DNA of 64,000 nt. Origin: an uncultured Granulosicoccaceae bacterium. GTDB lineage: Bacteria; Pseudomonadota; Gammaproteobacteria; Granulosicoccales; Granulosicoccaceae. Under the pieces are notes generated by a model. It searched no databases and was not told the DNA's origin. It saw only the letters and a program-made list of their open reading frames with translations. The DNA lies in the NCBI GenBank assembly GCA_937927895.1, contig CALGKA010000001.1, forward strand, positions 1-64,000, in the 5' to 3' direction. Shown one piece after another: positions 17,353-28,297 of the stretch (position 1 is the first letter of the stretch; every line of letters starts with the position of its first letter). Both the position numbers and the translations under genes were made by a program.

Positions 17353-17402
17353 TTTACTATCACCTTGGTATATTCTATAAAGACTTCTTTATGAATAAAT
17401 TT

Positions 17403-18221
17403 TTATGAATAAATTAATGGAAACTCTTCGGCATCCATTGGCTCACCGACCGCTAGCTTTTTTTCAAGCCCTGGGAACGGCGGTGACATTTCGCCACCCC
17501 TTATAACAAAGGTGGCATCATCCCCCATTAATCTGGCCGAGAATGCACGCCTTCTTTGTGCCGATAAATTCTCAGGCGCGCCGTGAACCGTTAGATAATG
17601 AAATGCAATACAATCACCCGGTTCAAGCTGCCACGATTTAATATCGTACTTGCTTCGCTCAGCATCTATGTCAGGCATAACCTCCATGTTATCACCCTCA
17701 CGAACATAAGAATCACCGGTGAACTTGGTTGGTACAAACCACTTACCCCATTGATGAGACCCTGCTATAAATTCAGGACACACGGATTGATCAACCGGAT
17801 CAAGCGGTATCCATAAGCTACACACTTGTGAACCGTTCACACAGTAGTAGGGCTGGTCATGGTGCCAGGGTGTTTTCTGCGCGGTGCCGGGCTCTTTCAC
17901 CAAAACATGCTCGTGAAAAATACGAATAGTTTCAGACTCGACAAGTTGTGCTGTAACTGCCGCCGCCGGCGAACTGAAAAAGAAATCGTGGTATTGCGAT
18001 ATACGTTGCCAGTTGCAGTAGTCACCAAAAAATTGCCCGCTCTGCCCTTCCTTGGTGTAGTTTTTCCCGAACTCACCTGGCTCTTGCATGTTGTGCTCAA
18101 TACCTGCACGCAGGGTATCAACCCAGTCTTTGAACAAGCCCCTGATAATCACGACACCATCGCGCTGAAAGGCATGCACTTCTGCAGGGTCTAGCAATAC
18201 TTCTGTTGAGTTTTGGCTCAT
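17403..18221 (-). CDS. phytanoyl-CoA dioxygenase (PhyH) family oxygenase
   Basis: A 272-residue non-haem Fe(II)/2-oxoglutarate dioxygenase. The ATG at 18219-18221 follows GGAGC and gives the usual PhyH start (FQRDGVVIIRGLF). Iron ligands are visible as the HxD in TPWHHDQPYY (H120, D122) and the distal His in TVHGAPENLS (H213); R224-R225 lie where the 2-oxoglutarate-binding Arg is expected. Family members hydroxylate aliphatic carbons in diverse small molecules. It is 50 bases upstream of the variant SDR gene on the same strand, suggesting a two-step hydroxylation/oxidation pair of unknown substrate. Confidence 0.88.
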   Translation of the reverse strand: MSQNSTEVLLDPAEVHAFQRDGVVIIRGLFKDWVDTLRAGIEHNMQEPGEFGKNYTKEGQSGQFFGDYCNWQRISQYHDFFFSSPAAAVTAQLVESETIRIFHEHVLVKEPGTAQKTPWHHDQPYYCVNGSQVCSLWIPLDPVDQSVCPEFIAGSHQWGKWFVPTKFTGDSYVREGDNMEVMPDIDAERSKYDIKSWQLEPGDCIAFHYLTVHGAPENLSAQRRRAFSARLMGDDATFVIRGGEMSPPFPGLEKKLAVGEPMDAEEFPLIYS

Positions 18222-18289
18222 GTTGTAAGCTCCGATCAAACTGCGCTCGTACAAGCGCAAGGGTTAACGCTGGGTCGGTGATAACCTTA

Positions 18290-18979
18290 CTACCGTAATC
18301 CGCGCTGTGCCTCTGTTTGCGCGACATTATCACGCAGGTAAACCGGCAAGGCGTTTTCGGCAGTAACACCATCGCCTCGTTCCAGAAGTGCTTTACCAAT
18401 AGACAGAACATCTAAAGCATGCGGAAACGGATCTACGCCCACCTGCACAATCGCAGCGCTGCTAGCGGATAGTTCTTGACCATAAGTTTGCCAGCCAGTG
18501 CCTGCAGCACACCAGCTATTATCGAGCTTATCAACCAGGTTCGGTGAACAAACTCGCTCACTACCCTGCAGCTGTGGAATATTGCCAGCTGCAACATAAG
18601 CCCCCCAATAGACTTCACCCATACGCGCGTCGATAGCGACAGCGCTTTTTTCATTGCCAGTCTCGCGGTAACAGCGCACAGCAATTGCGGCGAGCGTTGA
18701 AACGGGTGCCACAGGTATATCTGCACCCAAAGCTATGGCTTGAGCTGCGGCGGTTGCAATCCGAACACCCGTGAAAGCCCCGGGGCCGCGTGAAAACGCT
18801 ATGCCATCCAATTGCCTGGGTTTTATACCCGCTTCTGCCAAACATTCATTTAACATTGGCAACAATGCTTTCGCATGAATTCGCGGCTCTACCTTGTAAC
18901 GGTAAATGGCATTATCACCACATTGCAAAGCAACGGAGCACGCTTCAGTCGATGTATCAAGGGCGACTATATTCTTCAC
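18290..18979 (-). CDS. tsaB: tRNA threonylcarbamoyladenosine biosynthesis protein TsaB
   Basis: A 229-residue ASKHA-fold protein of TsaB length. It starts NIVALDTSTEACSVAL and contains GIAFSRGPGAFTGVRI, the family signature. TsaB is the scaffold that pairs with TsaD and TsaE to place the t6A modification on tRNAs reading ANN codons. It lies 5 bases after the stop of the YoaA-like helicase gene; the yoaA-tsaB pairing is also known from E. coli. Cytoplasmic, expected to be essential. Confidence 0.95.
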   Translation of the reverse strand: MKNIVALDTSTEACSVALQCGDNAIYRYKVEPRIHAKALLPMLNECLAEAGIKPRQLDGIAFSRGPGAFTGVRIATAAAQAIALGADIPVAPVSTLAAIAVRCYRETGNEKSAVAIDARMGEVYWGAYVAAGNIPQLQGSERVCSPNLVDKLDNSWCAAGTGWQTYGQELSASSAAIVQVGVDPFPHALDVLSIGKALLERGDGVTAENALPVYLRDNVAQTEAQRGLR

Positions 18980-18984
18980 GCTAG

Positions 18985-20952
18985 TTACTCAGTTTGCTCT
19001 ACAACAGTTGCAAAAAATTTGTTGACGCTTTCAGGCTTTTGCACAATACGCATGCTTGGCAGACTCTCTAGAAAAGTACTGCCATAAGCTTTGGTTTGTA
19101 AACGTGGATCGCAAATCACCAGTACACCGCGATCATCTACATCACGAATAAGCCTACCCACACCCTGCTTTAAAGCTAACACCGCTTTAGGCAATTGAAA
19201 TTCCATAAAGGCATTAACACCGTTTTGTTGCATACCTTGAATACGTGCTTGCAAGACAGGATCACCCGGTGACGCAAATGGAAGCTTATCAATTATCACG
19301 CACGATAATGCCTCACCACGAACATCAACACCCTCCCAAAAACTACTGGTGCCAAGTAACACTGCATTGCCCAATGATTGAAACGCCTCTACTAATTCAC
19401 GCTTTGGCATCTGCCCTTGCACTAACACCGGATACCTACAGTTAGCGCGCATAACGGTGGCTGCATTTTCCAATGCTCTATAGCTTGTAAACAACACGAA
19501 GCATCGACCCTTGCTGGCATTGACTACATGTTCTGCAATGGTTAACACTGACTCATCAAACATAGGGCTCTGAGGTTCTGGCATATTGGCAGGCAAATAC
19601 AGCATGGCGTTTTTCTTGTAGTCAAACGGGCTATCAACTTGCAGTTCAATAGTCTCTTCAATACCTAGCTGTTTTTCAAAATGTTCAAAGCTACCATTAA
19701 CCGCTAATGTCGCAGAGGTAAAGATCCAAGAGCAATTCAATTGCGACAACGCATTGGAAAAAGGCTTTGCGACATTTTGTGGGGTTAAATTTAAACTAAA
19801 GCCTGTGCGGTAGGTTTCAAACCAATGAATAAAGTTCTCGTCACGGCTATCACTAAACGCCTCTAACACTTCCAGGTGAATTAAGCATCGGCGCTTACAA
19901 CTTTCCAAACCCTTGCCACGAGCAGAGGCGGCATCCAATGGTTCAAACAATAATTCCAGTGCTTCACGCAGTTGATCAAGTGCTGGATTGACTCCTGTTT
20001 GTTCACTGACTTTGCTCCATGCTTCACGCTGCTGCTCTACCCCGAGCGCCAGTCTAAAATCACGTGTGGCTTTTTCAAGCGTTGCTGCACGGTCTCTTAT
20101 TTCACTAACATCTGGAGCTTCAGATAAATATTCGGTGTGGCTATCACGGGCTAGATCAAAGAGCTGCCGGCTACTTAAGCGCTGACCAAAAAACATCGCT
20201 GCTGTTTCTGGTAGTTGATGCGCTTCATCAATAATAATCACTTCCGTGTCGGGCAATATTTCACCAAACGAACCTTCCTTTAAGGCCAGATCTGCACAAA
20301 ACAAATGATGATTAACCACAATGACGTCTGCATCCATTGCGTTTTTTCGTGCACGACTGACAAAACAACCCGATAAATCTTCGGGCTCGTGGTCTCTACA
20401 GACATCGTCGCTGGACGTTACGTAACTCCAGACCAGTGATGACTCAGGCACATCAAGCACTTCTGCGATATCACCGGTGGTGGTTTGTCCAGCCCAGTTA
20501 CGTATCAATCCCAATTGCCGGGCTAATTTTTTCTCACGTAAAGCGGGGTTATGGAACGCTTTTTCCAACCGCCGTTGGCATAGGTAATTGGCGCGGCCTT
20601 TTAATAAAGCAATCTTTGGACTACGGCGCAACGCCTGGCGCACGACTGGTAGATCAGTATGAAATAGCTGGTCTTGAAGGTGCCGGGTACCAGTTGAGAC
20701 TATCACCCGTTTGCCACAGGTTAACGCGGGAACCAGGTAGGCGAATGTTTTACCAACACCTGTGCCGGCTTCTGCCACCAGAATGTTAGTGTCAGTGATG
20801 CACTGGTCTATTGCGGTGGCAAGCTCTAGCTGCTCAGCACGTTCTCGGAAACCAGGTTTACTATCTGCGAAAGGTCCATGATTGCCGAGGATCTCAGCAA
20901 CGGTAACAGGGCCTGCATCAAAGACCGATTTATCAGGCTCACTGTCTGTCAT
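18985..20952 (-). CDS. yoaA: ATP-dependent DNA helicase, YoaA/DinG family
   Basis: A 655-residue XPD-like superfamily 2 helicase. It shows Walker A in EAGTGVGKTFAYL (about residues 59-71), the DEAH box in IIDEAHQLPET, and the late motifs TSSFWEGVDV and QGVGRLIR. Cysteines in the stretch C-x(many)-C (near LCQRR and VCRDHEPEDLSGCF) fit the iron-sulfur cluster of the family. Size and synteny with tsaB favour YoaA over DinG. The role is unwinding DNA during replication or damage repair. The start ATG at 20952 is preceded by a 106-base gap with no gene. Confidence 0.93.
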   Translation of the reverse strand: MTDSEPDKSVFDAGPVTVAEILGNHGPFADSKPGFRERAEQLELATAIDQCITDTNILVAEAGTGVGKTFAYLVPALTCGKRVIVSTGTRHLQDQLFHTDLPVVRQALRRSPKIALLKGRANYLCQRRLEKAFHNPALREKKLARQLGLIRNWAGQTTTGDIAEVLDVPESSLVWSYVTSSDDVCRDHEPEDLSGCFVSRARKNAMDADVIVVNHHLFCADLALKEGSFGEILPDTEVIIIDEAHQLPETAAMFFGQRLSSRQLFDLARDSHTEYLSEAPDVSEIRDRAATLEKATRDFRLALGVEQQREAWSKVSEQTGVNPALDQLREALELLFEPLDAASARGKGLESCKRRCLIHLEVLEAFSDSRDENFIHWFETYRTGFSLNLTPQNVAKPFSNALSQLNCSWIFTSATLAVNGSFEHFEKQLGIEETIELQVDSPFDYKKNAMLYLPANMPEPQSPMFDESVLTIAEHVVNASKGRCFVLFTSYRALENAATVMRANCRYPVLVQGQMPKRELVEAFQSLGNAVLLGTSSFWEGVDVRGEALSCVIIDKLPFASPGDPVLQARIQGMQQNGVNAFMEFQLPKAVLALKQGVGRLIRDVDDRGVLVICDPRLQTKAYGSTFLESLPSMRIVQKPESVNKFFATVVEQTE

Positions 20953-21058
20953 TGTTTCACTAAATCAAGTGGCGTCCATAGAAGCTCAGAGCAACACACT
21001 CGATAAGTATGCTACCACCGCGTTTGCAGTGGTGGACTGAGGCGTGCCCTAGTGTGCC

Positions 21059-21550
21059 TTATGGATTCAGTTTGGTCGACTCTATTTGAGCTTCTCTGGC
21101 ACCTAGTAAGTCACCACGTCCTTCACGGGCCCGCTGAATAATCAGCCAATTGCGATAACGCAGAGGGCGATTACCCACTGGCGCTAAAAAATTAGATTTA
21201 GCAGCGTAATTCTCTGCGCGTAAATGCGAATTAGCGTCAAGCTCCATTTCTGCAGCCCCACTCCAGAGCGCCGGATCATTAGGTGCGATAGCAATAGCCT
21301 GTTCCAGTTTTTTCTTCGCAGAAGCCAAATTGCCTGCACGGCGCATTATATTGAACTCTTGCCACAGGCGCGCCACCGATTCATTTTCAACGTCGTAACG
21401 CACTGCACCCTCTTGGAATACGTAGGAATCAAGCTTTTCAGCAATGAGATCTTGCTGGCGCTGGTCTGCCATAGGTGCTGTAGCGCAGCCGGTAATTAAT
21501 GCTGCGACAGCGATGGTCGCCACTGTACGGCGTGCAATCTTGGATATCAT
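21059..21550 (-). CDS. TPR-like lipoprotein
   Basis: About 163 residues from the ATG at 21548-21550 (the frame opens three codons earlier). A lipoprotein signal (RRTVATIAVAALITGC, lipobox ITGC) is followed by a helical region with a TPR-like repeat (AGNLASAKKKLEQAIAIAPNDPALWSGAAEM). It is probably an outer-membrane lipoprotein in the periplasm with a protein-binding role. It lies downstream of the ompA-like gene on the same strand but behind a strong terminator (21575-21608), so it may have its own promoter or depend on read-through. Confidence 0.8.
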   Translation of the reverse strand: MISKIARRTVATIAVAALITGCATAPMADQRQQDLIAEKLDSYVFQEGAVRYDVENESVARLWQEFNIMRRAGNLASAKKKLEQAIAIAPNDPALWSGAAEMELDANSHLRAENYAAKSNFLAPVGNRPLRYRNWLIIQRAREGRGDLLGAREAQIESTKLNP

Positions 21551-21574
21551 TGTCAACAACTTCCCGCTGTAATG

Positions 21575-21608
21575 AAAAAAGCCACTGCCCGGTTATCCGG
21601 ACAGTGGC
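21575..21608 (-). terminator. Rho-independent terminator of the ompA-like gene
   Basis: On the reverse strand a stem GCCACTGTCCGG/CCGGGCAGTGGC with an ATAA loop (21581-21608) is followed by six T (21575-21580). It stands 45 bases after the ompA-like stop codon. Confidence 0.93.
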
Positions 21609-21653
21609 TCTTAAGTGTACCAACTGCAGCGTGCAGTTGTAAGCTTAGGCAGA

Positions 21654-22754
21654 TTAACGCTCCATCACATGGAACTCAACACGACGGTTGGCCTTACGAC
21701 CTTCTGCTGTGCCATTGTCTGCAATTGGCTTTGACTCGCCGTAAGCACGGGCAGTCATTTGCTCTGCAGGTACGCCACGCAAGATCAAGTAACGAACGGT
21801 TGCAAGTGCACGCTTCTTAGAGAGCTCGATGTTGAACTCAGCTGCACCCTGGCTATCTGTGTGTGCCTGAACCTCAACCTTGGTTGAAGGGTTAGCCAGT
21901 AGAACGTCAGCCGCGTCGTTCAATACCACCTGAGCGCTATCAAGTAGGCGATCAGATCCGCTATCAAACTGAACACCTTCAAGTACGCCACCGAACATTG
22001 CACAACCTGTAGCTGTCACTAGCTCGCCTTCTGCTGTATCCATGCAATCGTCAAGACTGTTTGGCACGCCATCACCGTCGTCGTCATCACCAGCGGCAGT
22101 AATACCACTGACTAGACCACCAACTGCAGCACCACCTTTAGAGAATAAACCACCGTTAGTATCGTCACGGCCAGACCCACCGCCGAATCTCCAAAGAAGA
22201 TTAAGTGATGTCATCATGGCATCTTTATCGAAGCCTTCGATCTCACCGCGTAGTGCAAGACCCATCTTTGTAGCGTATTCAACACCCAGACCACCGCTAA
22301 GGTGAATGTCATTATCACGCGTGAATTCAAGCTCGCTCTCGTTGTCCATGCTACCGAGGCCAACTTTGAAGAAAGCGCCCAGACCATTACGGCCCATTAA
22401 ATTTTCATAACCGCCAAGGTTAAAAAAGTGGTAAAGCGCACTTAGCTCTGCCACTTTGTATGAAATTTCGCCTGCTGCGTTAGGGCCAATTTCAGCCGCA
22501 CCAAGGTCCGCTACCATTAGCTCCACAGCCATACGTGGCTTAAAGTCATAACCGACAAAAACCTTGCTTGCACTGTCAGTATCTTCGTCAACAGTGTAGA
22601 TCACATCGCCTCTAGCCTCTGGAGAAAGCTTAGAAGAACCAGCCCCAATACCGACATAGAAACGCTTTGAGAAATCTTCGGAAGCCGCAGTTATCGCTGG
22701 AAGGCACATAACTGTACTAACGAGCGTTGCGACGAGGGATTTTTTTAAAGTCAT
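21654..22754 (-). CDS. OmpA family outer-membrane protein
   Basis: A 366-residue porin-like protein. A Sec signal (KKSLVATLVSTVMCLPAITA) leads into an eight-strand barrel (about 30-190, YVGIGAGSSKL, YDFKPRMAVELMVADLG), an acidic calcium-binding-type linker (DDDDGDGVPNSLDDC, near 205-220) and the peptidoglycan-binding OmpA_C domain (about 255-366: VQFDSGSDRLLDSA, VQAHTDSQGAAEFNIELSKKRA, GRKANRRVEFHV). The Asp and Arg that hold diaminopimelate are present. It ties the outer membrane to the cell wall, in the manner of OprF. It has its own terminator, and a 629-base gap lies upstream. Confidence 0.93.
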   Translation of the reverse strand: MTLKKSLVATLVSTVMCLPAITAASEDFSKRFYVGIGAGSSKLSPEARGDVIYTVDEDTDSASKVFVGYDFKPRMAVELMVADLGAAEIGPNAAGEISYKVAELSALYHFFNLGGYENLMGRNGLGAFFKVGLGSMDNESELEFTRDNDIHLSGGLGVEYATKMGLALRGEIEGFDKDAMMTSLNLLWRFGGGSGRDDTNGGLFSKGGAAVGGLVSGITAAGDDDDGDGVPNSLDDCMDTAEGELVTATGCAMFGGVLEGVQFDSGSDRLLDSAQVVLNDAADVLLANPSTKVEVQAHTDSQGAAEFNIELSKKRALATVRYLILRGVPAEQMTARAYGESKPIADNGTAEGRKANRRVEFHVMER

Positions 22755-23383
22755 TTTTTGTTATTCCCGATTGTTAATTTATCTTGTTCGCCCATTGGTC
22801 ACAGCGTGACACCCAGGGAAGCTGTTAGCCGCTTCTTGTTAAACTAAAAGCAAGCATGTTTTGTATTCACCCGATAACTTATAGTCGAACAATTGAAAAA
22901 TTGAACAAAAAAATGCAAGCAATCCGCATTCCAGCCATTAACCTGTTCAATAGGCTACGATGTGAATAGGAATTTACACCGGATTTCCAGCATCAGTGCT
23001 GCAAACCATTACCTCTAGATAGCTCTAAAGGGCTAGTTGATCTCTTTTTATAATTGTTATGACCACTGGTTTTATTAAACCAACGACAGTTTGCCTTCGA
23101 TTGGCTAAAAGTCAGGTTAAAGATTGATTAGATTTGGGCTGTAAATGCCCGAAACCTTATCACCAAGCCACTCGAGGCCCAAATACTTACCAATCAGCAA
23201 TACTACTTAGGAAGTACCACAAGCTTGCTGTTTCAGCTTATTTGGCTGGATTCAGTTCTTTGATTCAGTTTCTGAATCAGGATTTACCGTTCGTAAGTCC
23301 CCTGCTAGCCAAGCAGATTTGCCAGGAGCGCTATAGAAAACAAAAAGCGTCCAATGCCCAAGTAGGCTCATCCGCGCCGAAAA
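22755..23383. other. 629-base intergenic stretch between guaA and the ompA-like gene
   Basis: No convincing gene. It must hold the ompA promoter and 5' leader (reverse strand) and the 3' end of guaA. A short perfect hairpin (GATTCAG, TTT, CTGAATC at 23262-23278) is visible without a T run. I found no tRNA-like fold. Confidence 0.5.
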
Positions 23384-24958
23384 CTACTCCCACTCAATGG
23401 TGGCTGGCGGCTTGCCGGAGATATCGTAAACGACCCTCGCGACACCCTCGATCTCATTCACAATTCGTCGAGATACAAGATCAAGAAAATCATACGGCAA
23501 GCGTGCCCAATGCGCTGTCATGAAGTCTGTGGTTTCTACCGCTCGTAAACTTATAACGTTTGCGTAGCGACGGCCGTCGCCCGTTACTCCGACTGACTTG
23601 ACCGGCAAAAAAACAGCAAACGCTTGAGAGACTGTATGGTAGAGATCATGTGCTCGAAGCTCTTCAATAAAAATATTGTCAGCCAAGCGCAGCGTATCAG
23701 CGTACTCCTCCTTTACTTCACCTAAAATTCTGACTCCAAGCCCGGGACCCGGAAACGGATGTCGATCCACCATCGCATCTGGCAGCCCAAGCTCACGACC
23801 GACATTTCGAACCTCGTCTTTGAATAGCTCACGCAGCGGCTCGACTAACTTAAGCTCCATATCTGCAGGCAAGCCACCCACATTGTGGTGCGACTTAATC
23901 ACATGTGCTTTACCAGTGGCACTGCCAGCTGATTCAATAACATCAGGATAGATAGTCCCTTGTGCCAACCATTTAACACCATCAAGCTTACGCGCTTCAC
24001 GCTCAAAGATTTTTATAAACAAGCCACCAATTATTTTTCTTTTCTGCTCTGGATCATCTACACCTGCTAATCCGTTTAGAAATTCATCTTCTGCGTTAAC
24101 TCTTATTACTCTCACTCCCAACGAGTCTGCAAAAGTTTGCATTACTTGATCGCCCTCACCCAGACGCAGCAAACCGTTATCTACAAATACACAGACTAAT
24201 TGGTCACCAATGGCTTTGTGCAGCATCGCCGCCACCACTGATGAATCTACACCACCTGACAGAGCCAATAAGACTTGATCTTGCTGTACCGTTTCTCTAA
24301 CGCTTGCAACAGAGGCATCCACTATATTGGCTGACTGCCAATCGGTATCGCAGTCACAAATTTGGGTCACAAACCGCTTTAGAATTTCAACACCCTGCTT
24401 TGTGTGTGTCACCTCTACGTGAAACTGCAACGCATAAAGCTTGCGTTCCTCGTCTGCAAAACCTGCTATCGGGGCGCTATCAGTGCTTGCAATTAATTTA
24501 AAACCTTCAGGTAAAGACTCAACGCGGTCACCGTGGCTCATCCATACATCTAACAAACCATGTCCACTTTCATTAACAGTATCTTGTATGTCACGGAGCA
24601 ACTCTGAATGGCCTCTTGCACGTACCGTGGCATAGCCAAATTCACTTTTGCCATGCGGTGCTACTTCACCACCAAAGTGTGCAGCCATTGCTTGCATGCC
24701 ATAGCATATACCCAACACAGGAACGCCCAGTTCAAAAACAATATTTGACACAGGGTGACGAGTAGCAGCAACAACAGATTCAGGACCACCCGATAAAATT
24801 ATTCCGCGTGGTGCAAATTCTTGTATTTTTTCAGGTGGAACATCACAGGCATAGATTTCACAATACACGCCTGCCTCACGCACACGCCTGGCAATAAGCT
24901 GTGTAAATTGCGAACCAAAATCTAGTATCAGTATTTTATGTTTATGAATGTCGGCCAA
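23384..24958 (-). CDS. guaA: GMP synthase (glutamine-hydrolysing)
   Basis: A 524-residue enzyme of standard length that converts XMP to GMP with glutamine and ATP. The N-terminal class I amidotransferase (about 1-205) has the nucleophile Cys in [11 protein letters not shown] and the His/Glu pair in FHVEVTHT. The ATP pyrophosphatase domain has [14 protein letters not shown] (about 227-240), and the C-terminal dimerisation domain ends in PPATIEWE, the usual last residues. It lies 83 bases downstream of guaB on the same strand, the common guaBA operon order for de novo guanine nucleotide synthesis. Confidence 0.98.
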   Translation of the reverse strand: MADIHKHKILILDFGSQFTQLIARRVREAGVYCEIYACDVPPEKIQEFAPRGIILSGGPESVVAATRHPVSNIVFELGVPVLGICYGMQAMAAHFGGEVAPHGKSEFGYATVRARGHSELLRDIQDTVNESGHGLLDVWMSHGDRVESLPEGFKLIASTDSAPIAGFADEERKLYALQFHVEVTHTKQGVEILKRFVTQICDCDTDWQSANIVDASVASVRETVQQDQVLLALSGGVDSSVVAAMLHKAIGDQLVCVFVDNGLLRLGEGDQVMQTFADSLGVRVIRVNAEDEFLNGLAGVDDPEQKRKIIGGLFIKIFEREARKLDGVKWLAQGTIYPDVIESAGSATGKAHVIKSHHNVGGLPADMELKLVEPLRELFKDEVRNVGRELGLPDAMVDRHPFPGPGLGVRILGEVKEEYADTLRLADNIFIEELRAHDLYHTVSQAFAVFLPVKSVGVTGDGRRYANVISLRAVETTDFMTAHWARLPYDFLDLVSRRIVNEIEGVARVVYDISGKPPATIEWE

Positions 24959-25041
24959 GATGCGTCCAGATACCGGTACATACCGGCAGTTGCAGTAGTA
25001 TTTTGAAAAGCGAGTATTGCCTAAACACGTAGGTCTTAAGT

Positions 25042-26502
25042 TTAATCAAGCCGGTAGTTAGGAGGCTCTTTAGTAATTTGTACATCATGAACATGGCTTT
25101 CACGCATTCCAGCACTACTCACTTTTACAAAACAAGAATCTGTTTGCATAGCCGCTATATTTTCGCAGCCGCAATACCCCATACCAGATCTTAAGCCACC
25201 AATTAGTTGATGCAGAACAGCACTTAGCGGACCTTTATAAGGCACCCGCCCTTCAATACCCTCTGGCACTAACTTACGTGATGATTCTTCGTTATCTTGA
25301 AAGTAACGATCACTTGAGCCTTGCTGCATTGCACCTACCGACCCCATACCTCGATAAGATTTATAAGATCTGCCTTGGTAAAGCTCTACTTCACCCGGTG
25401 CCTCTTCCGTTCCAGCCAACAAGCCACCGACCATTACACTAGACGCACCAGCCGCTATCGCTTTTACAATATCACCAGAGAAACGAATACCACCATCTGC
25501 AATCACTGGTACACCAGTACCTTTAACTGCTGTCACTACGTTATCTATCGCGGTTATTTGCGGCACCCCCACGCCTGCAACAATTCTGGTGGTACAAATA
25601 GAGCCTGGGCCGATACCCACCTTGAGCCCATTAGCACCCGCTTTAACCAATGCTTCAGCGGCGGCAGCTGTTGCTATGTTGCCGGCTATTAACTGCAGAT
25701 CGGGGTATTGAGCTCGAGTTTTTCTTACTCTTTCAATCACACTTTCTGCATGACCATGGGCGGTATCAATAATAAGTACATCAACACCCGCAGCAACCAA
25801 TGCCTCTGTTCTATCGTCAGCGTCTACGCCTACGCCTATAGCAGCACCTGCGATTAATCTTTCATGAGCGTCTTTACAAGCCACCGGATAATCACGGGCG
25901 CTTCTTATATCTTTTACGGTGATCATGCCCTTAAGTTCAAAGGCATCGTTGATCACCAGTACTTTTTCAATTCTGTTTTGATGCAATTTGCTCAGTACTT
26001 CATCACGCGGCGCATCTACCTTTACGGTGATGAGTTTGTCGCGCTTTGTCATGATACTCGCAACCGGTTCGTCTTCACGGGTTTCAAAACGAATATCGCG
26101 CTTGGTGACAATACCCACCAGGCCATCTGAGTCGACCACCGGTAAACCCGAGATACCGTGCTTTGCGGTCAGTTCTCGTACTTCGCGTATGGTGGTGTCA
26201 GGGGTAATGGTTATGGGCTCTAGTACCACACCACTTTCGTATCTTTTAACACGCCGCACTTCAGCCGCCTGGGCATCAATTGACATATTTTTGTGGATTA
26301 TCCCGATCCCGCCCTCTTGAGCCATGGCAATGGCAAGGCGTGAATCAGTAACGGTGTCCATTGCGGCAGACAGCAGCGGCATGTTTAACGCGATCTCGTG
26401 CGTTAATTGTGTGTGCAGTTTGACCTGATTAGGCAAAACCAGCGAGTGTGCTGGCTGCAACAAAACGTCATCGAAGGTGAGTGCGTCTTGTACGATATTC
26501 AT
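25042..26502 (-). CDS. guaB: IMP dehydrogenase
   Basis: A 486-residue enzyme that oxidises IMP to XMP with NAD+. The ATG at 26500-26502 gives the standard N-terminus [17 protein letters not shown], although the frame opens 45 bases earlier. Two CBS domains interrupt the TIM barrel (about 93-205, [20 protein letters not shown]), the catalytic Cys is in [15 protein letters not shown], and the flap/K+ site is followed by [11 protein letters not shown]. It is the first gene of guaBA, and is divergent from xseA across a 113-base promoter region (26503-26615), the same arrangement as in E. coli. Confidence 0.98.
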   Translation of the reverse strand: MNIVQDALTFDDVLLQPAHSLVLPNQVKLHTQLTHEIALNMPLLSAAMDTVTDSRLAIAMAQEGGIGIIHKNMSIDAQAAEVRRVKRYESGVVLEPITITPDTTIREVRELTAKHGISGLPVVDSDGLVGIVTKRDIRFETREDEPVASIMTKRDKLITVKVDAPRDEVLSKLHQNRIEKVLVINDAFELKGMITVKDIRSARDYPVACKDAHERLIAGAAIGVGVDADDRTEALVAAGVDVLIIDTAHGHAESVIERVRKTRAQYPDLQLIAGNIATAAAAEALVKAGANGLKVGIGPGSICTTRIVAGVGVPQITAIDNVVTAVKGTGVPVIADGGIRFSGDIVKAIAAGASSVMVGGLLAGTEEAPGEVELYQGRSYKSYRGMGSVGAMQQGSSDRYFQDNEESSRKLVPEGIEGRVPYKGPLSAVLHQLIGGLRSGMGYCGCENIAAMQTDSCFVKVSSAGMRESHVHDVQITKEPPNYRLD

Positions 26503-26615
26503 AGTGGGGAGCCCGGTGGCATAAGTTTCGACCGTGCGCCCCATCATACCAAGTTTGACCCACGGGCGTTATATTGATTAACTGCTTTCTTTAATAATGC
26601 GGCTGGAATCTGTAG

Positions 26616-27983
26616 ATGGAACAAATCCCACTGACAATTGATAGCGAAGACACCGTCTACACCGTCAGTGACTTAAATTCAGAGGTCAAATGGTTGCTTG
26701 ATAACCAATTTGGAAGTGTCTGGGTCGAGGGCGAAATCTCCAACCTGATGCGCGCCCGCACCGGCCATCTGTATTTTTCTCTGAAAGACAGTCGCTCACA
26801 GCTGCGTTGTGCCATGTTTCGTAACGACAACCGTCGCGTGCAATTTGAGCCCACCAACGGCCAGAAAATTCTTTGCCGCGGTCGATTAGGCATCTATGAG
26901 CAACGTGGTGACTACCAGATGGTGGTGGATCGCATGACCGAAATTGGCGTTGGCGCACTGCAACAGCAATTTGAAGCGACAAAAAAACGCTTACATGCAG
27001 AGGGTCTCTTTGACGAAAGCCATAAAAAGCCACTACCACCCTTTCCAAAAAGCATTGGGCTGGTTACCTCTCCTACCGGTGCTGCTCTGCAAGATGCGCT
27101 CAATGTATTAAGACGCCGTTATCGCTGTGCTGAACTCATTGTGTACCCGGTAACAGTACAAGGTAAAACGGCGGCACCCTCCATTGTCAAAATGCTTAGC
27201 ATTGCGAATCAACGGGCCGAATGCGATGTATTAATACTAATGAGGGGCGGCGGTTCACTAGAAGATCTATGGGCGTTCAATGAAGAATCCGTTGCACGTG
27301 CAGTGTATGCATCTGAGCTGCCGATTATTTGTGGTGTCGGACATGAGGTCGACTACAGTATCGCAGACATGGTGGCAGATGTTCGTGCTCCGACTCCTTC
27401 TGCTGCGGCAGAATTGGTAAGCCCTGATCAAGCCAAACTTCAGATTGCACTTAATAATGTGCAGCAACGCTTAGCGCGCGCGGTGATTCAAACAGGGGTA
27501 GAAAACTCAAACTACTTACAAAAGTTATCTCGCAGGCTTGCGAATCATCACCCCAGCCAGCGCCTCCGACAGCGGGCACAACGCTGCGATGAACTTGATA
27601 TGCGCTTACAACGCGCGGCGCAAATGTCTGTTAACAGGGCAAGTTCGTCAATCAACCAATTGCAGCACAGGTTACGTAATGTATCGCCACAACGCGAAGT
27701 CGCCAGACGTTTTGATAGACTCATGCAGCTTACCAGCCAATTGCAGAACACTTTTAAAGGGCAATTCACTGCAGCCAAAGTGCGCTTGGCGGGTGATATT
27801 CGCGCGCTTGAAACGATTAGCCCACTTAATACGCTGGCTCGCGGTTATGCGATTGTGCAAACTTCAGACGGCGAAGTCATCACTAGCGCCACTCAAGTCA
27901 AAAAGGACCAACAAATTGAAGTCCGCGTGGCATCCGGCGAAATTGGTGCAAAGGTCAACCGAATAGGCAAGCCACCCGCTTAA
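26616..27983 (+). CDS. xseA: exodeoxyribonuclease VII large subunit
   Basis: A 455-residue protein of expected length. An OB-fold domain (about 15-115, VWVEGEISNLMRARTGHLYFSLKD) precedes the catalytic region with IGLVTSPTGAALQD, LILMRGGGSLEDLWAFN and PIICGVGHEVDYSIADMVAD, then a long coiled-coil and the C-terminal PLNTLARGYAIV. With the XseB small subunit (not in the window) it digests single-stranded DNA from both ends in repair. It is divergent from guaB. Confidence 0.97.
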   Translation: MEQIPLTIDSEDTVYTVSDLNSEVKWLLDNQFGSVWVEGEISNLMRARTGHLYFSLKDSRSQLRCAMFRNDNRRVQFEPTNGQKILCRGRLGIYEQRGDYQMVVDRMTEIGVGALQQQFEATKKRLHAEGLFDESHKKPLPPFPKSIGLVTSPTGAALQDALNVLRRRYRCAELIVYPVTVQGKTAAPSIVKMLSIANQRAECDVLILMRGGGSLEDLWAFNEESVARAVYASELPIICGVGHEVDYSIADMVADVRAPTPSAAAELVSPDQAKLQIALNNVQQRLARAVIQTGVENSNYLQKLSRRLANHHPSQRLRQRAQRCDELDMRLQRAAQMSVNRASSSINQLQHRLRNVSPQREVARRFDRLMQLTSQLQNTFKGQFTAAKVRLAGDIRALETISPLNTLARGYAIVQTSDGEVITSATQVKKDQQIEVRVASGEIGAKVNRIGKPPA

Positions 27984-28235
27984 AACAATACAAGTTGACT
28001 AGACACTTACCAGGCCGAATTAACACAACTATTGACCAGGTGATTTGATCATTCTTTAACCATTTATCCAGCCCTGCCAGATCCCGGCGAATCGGGTACT
28101 GTCACGACAAAAAAGCTCGATTACAAATTTTTTCAACCAGGAATCAGTCGTCATTTTCGTAACATTTATTGAAAAAACCTAATCCACAGAATGGCTTAGA
28201 GGTGCTCGCCCAGTCACATAACCTATTTATTAAAT

Positions 28236-28264
28236 TTGCTAACGACGAAGAAATCTTGTATAAA
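28236..28264 (+). promoter_or_regulatory. candidate sigma-70 promoter of dksA
   Basis: A -35-like TTGCTA (28236-28241) and a -10-like TATAAA (28259-28264) are separated by 17 bases, and lie 34 bases before the dksA start. The rest of the 27984-28297 gap shows no gene or clear xseA terminator. Confidence 0.5.
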
Positions 28265-28297
28265 CGGCCGGCTTCAGGAATGTACAGGGCGTAAAAA

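Noticed and set aside
23134-23523. Forward 129-residue open frame over the guaA 3' end
   Set aside because: Half of it is antisense to guaA and the rest has no recognisable motif.
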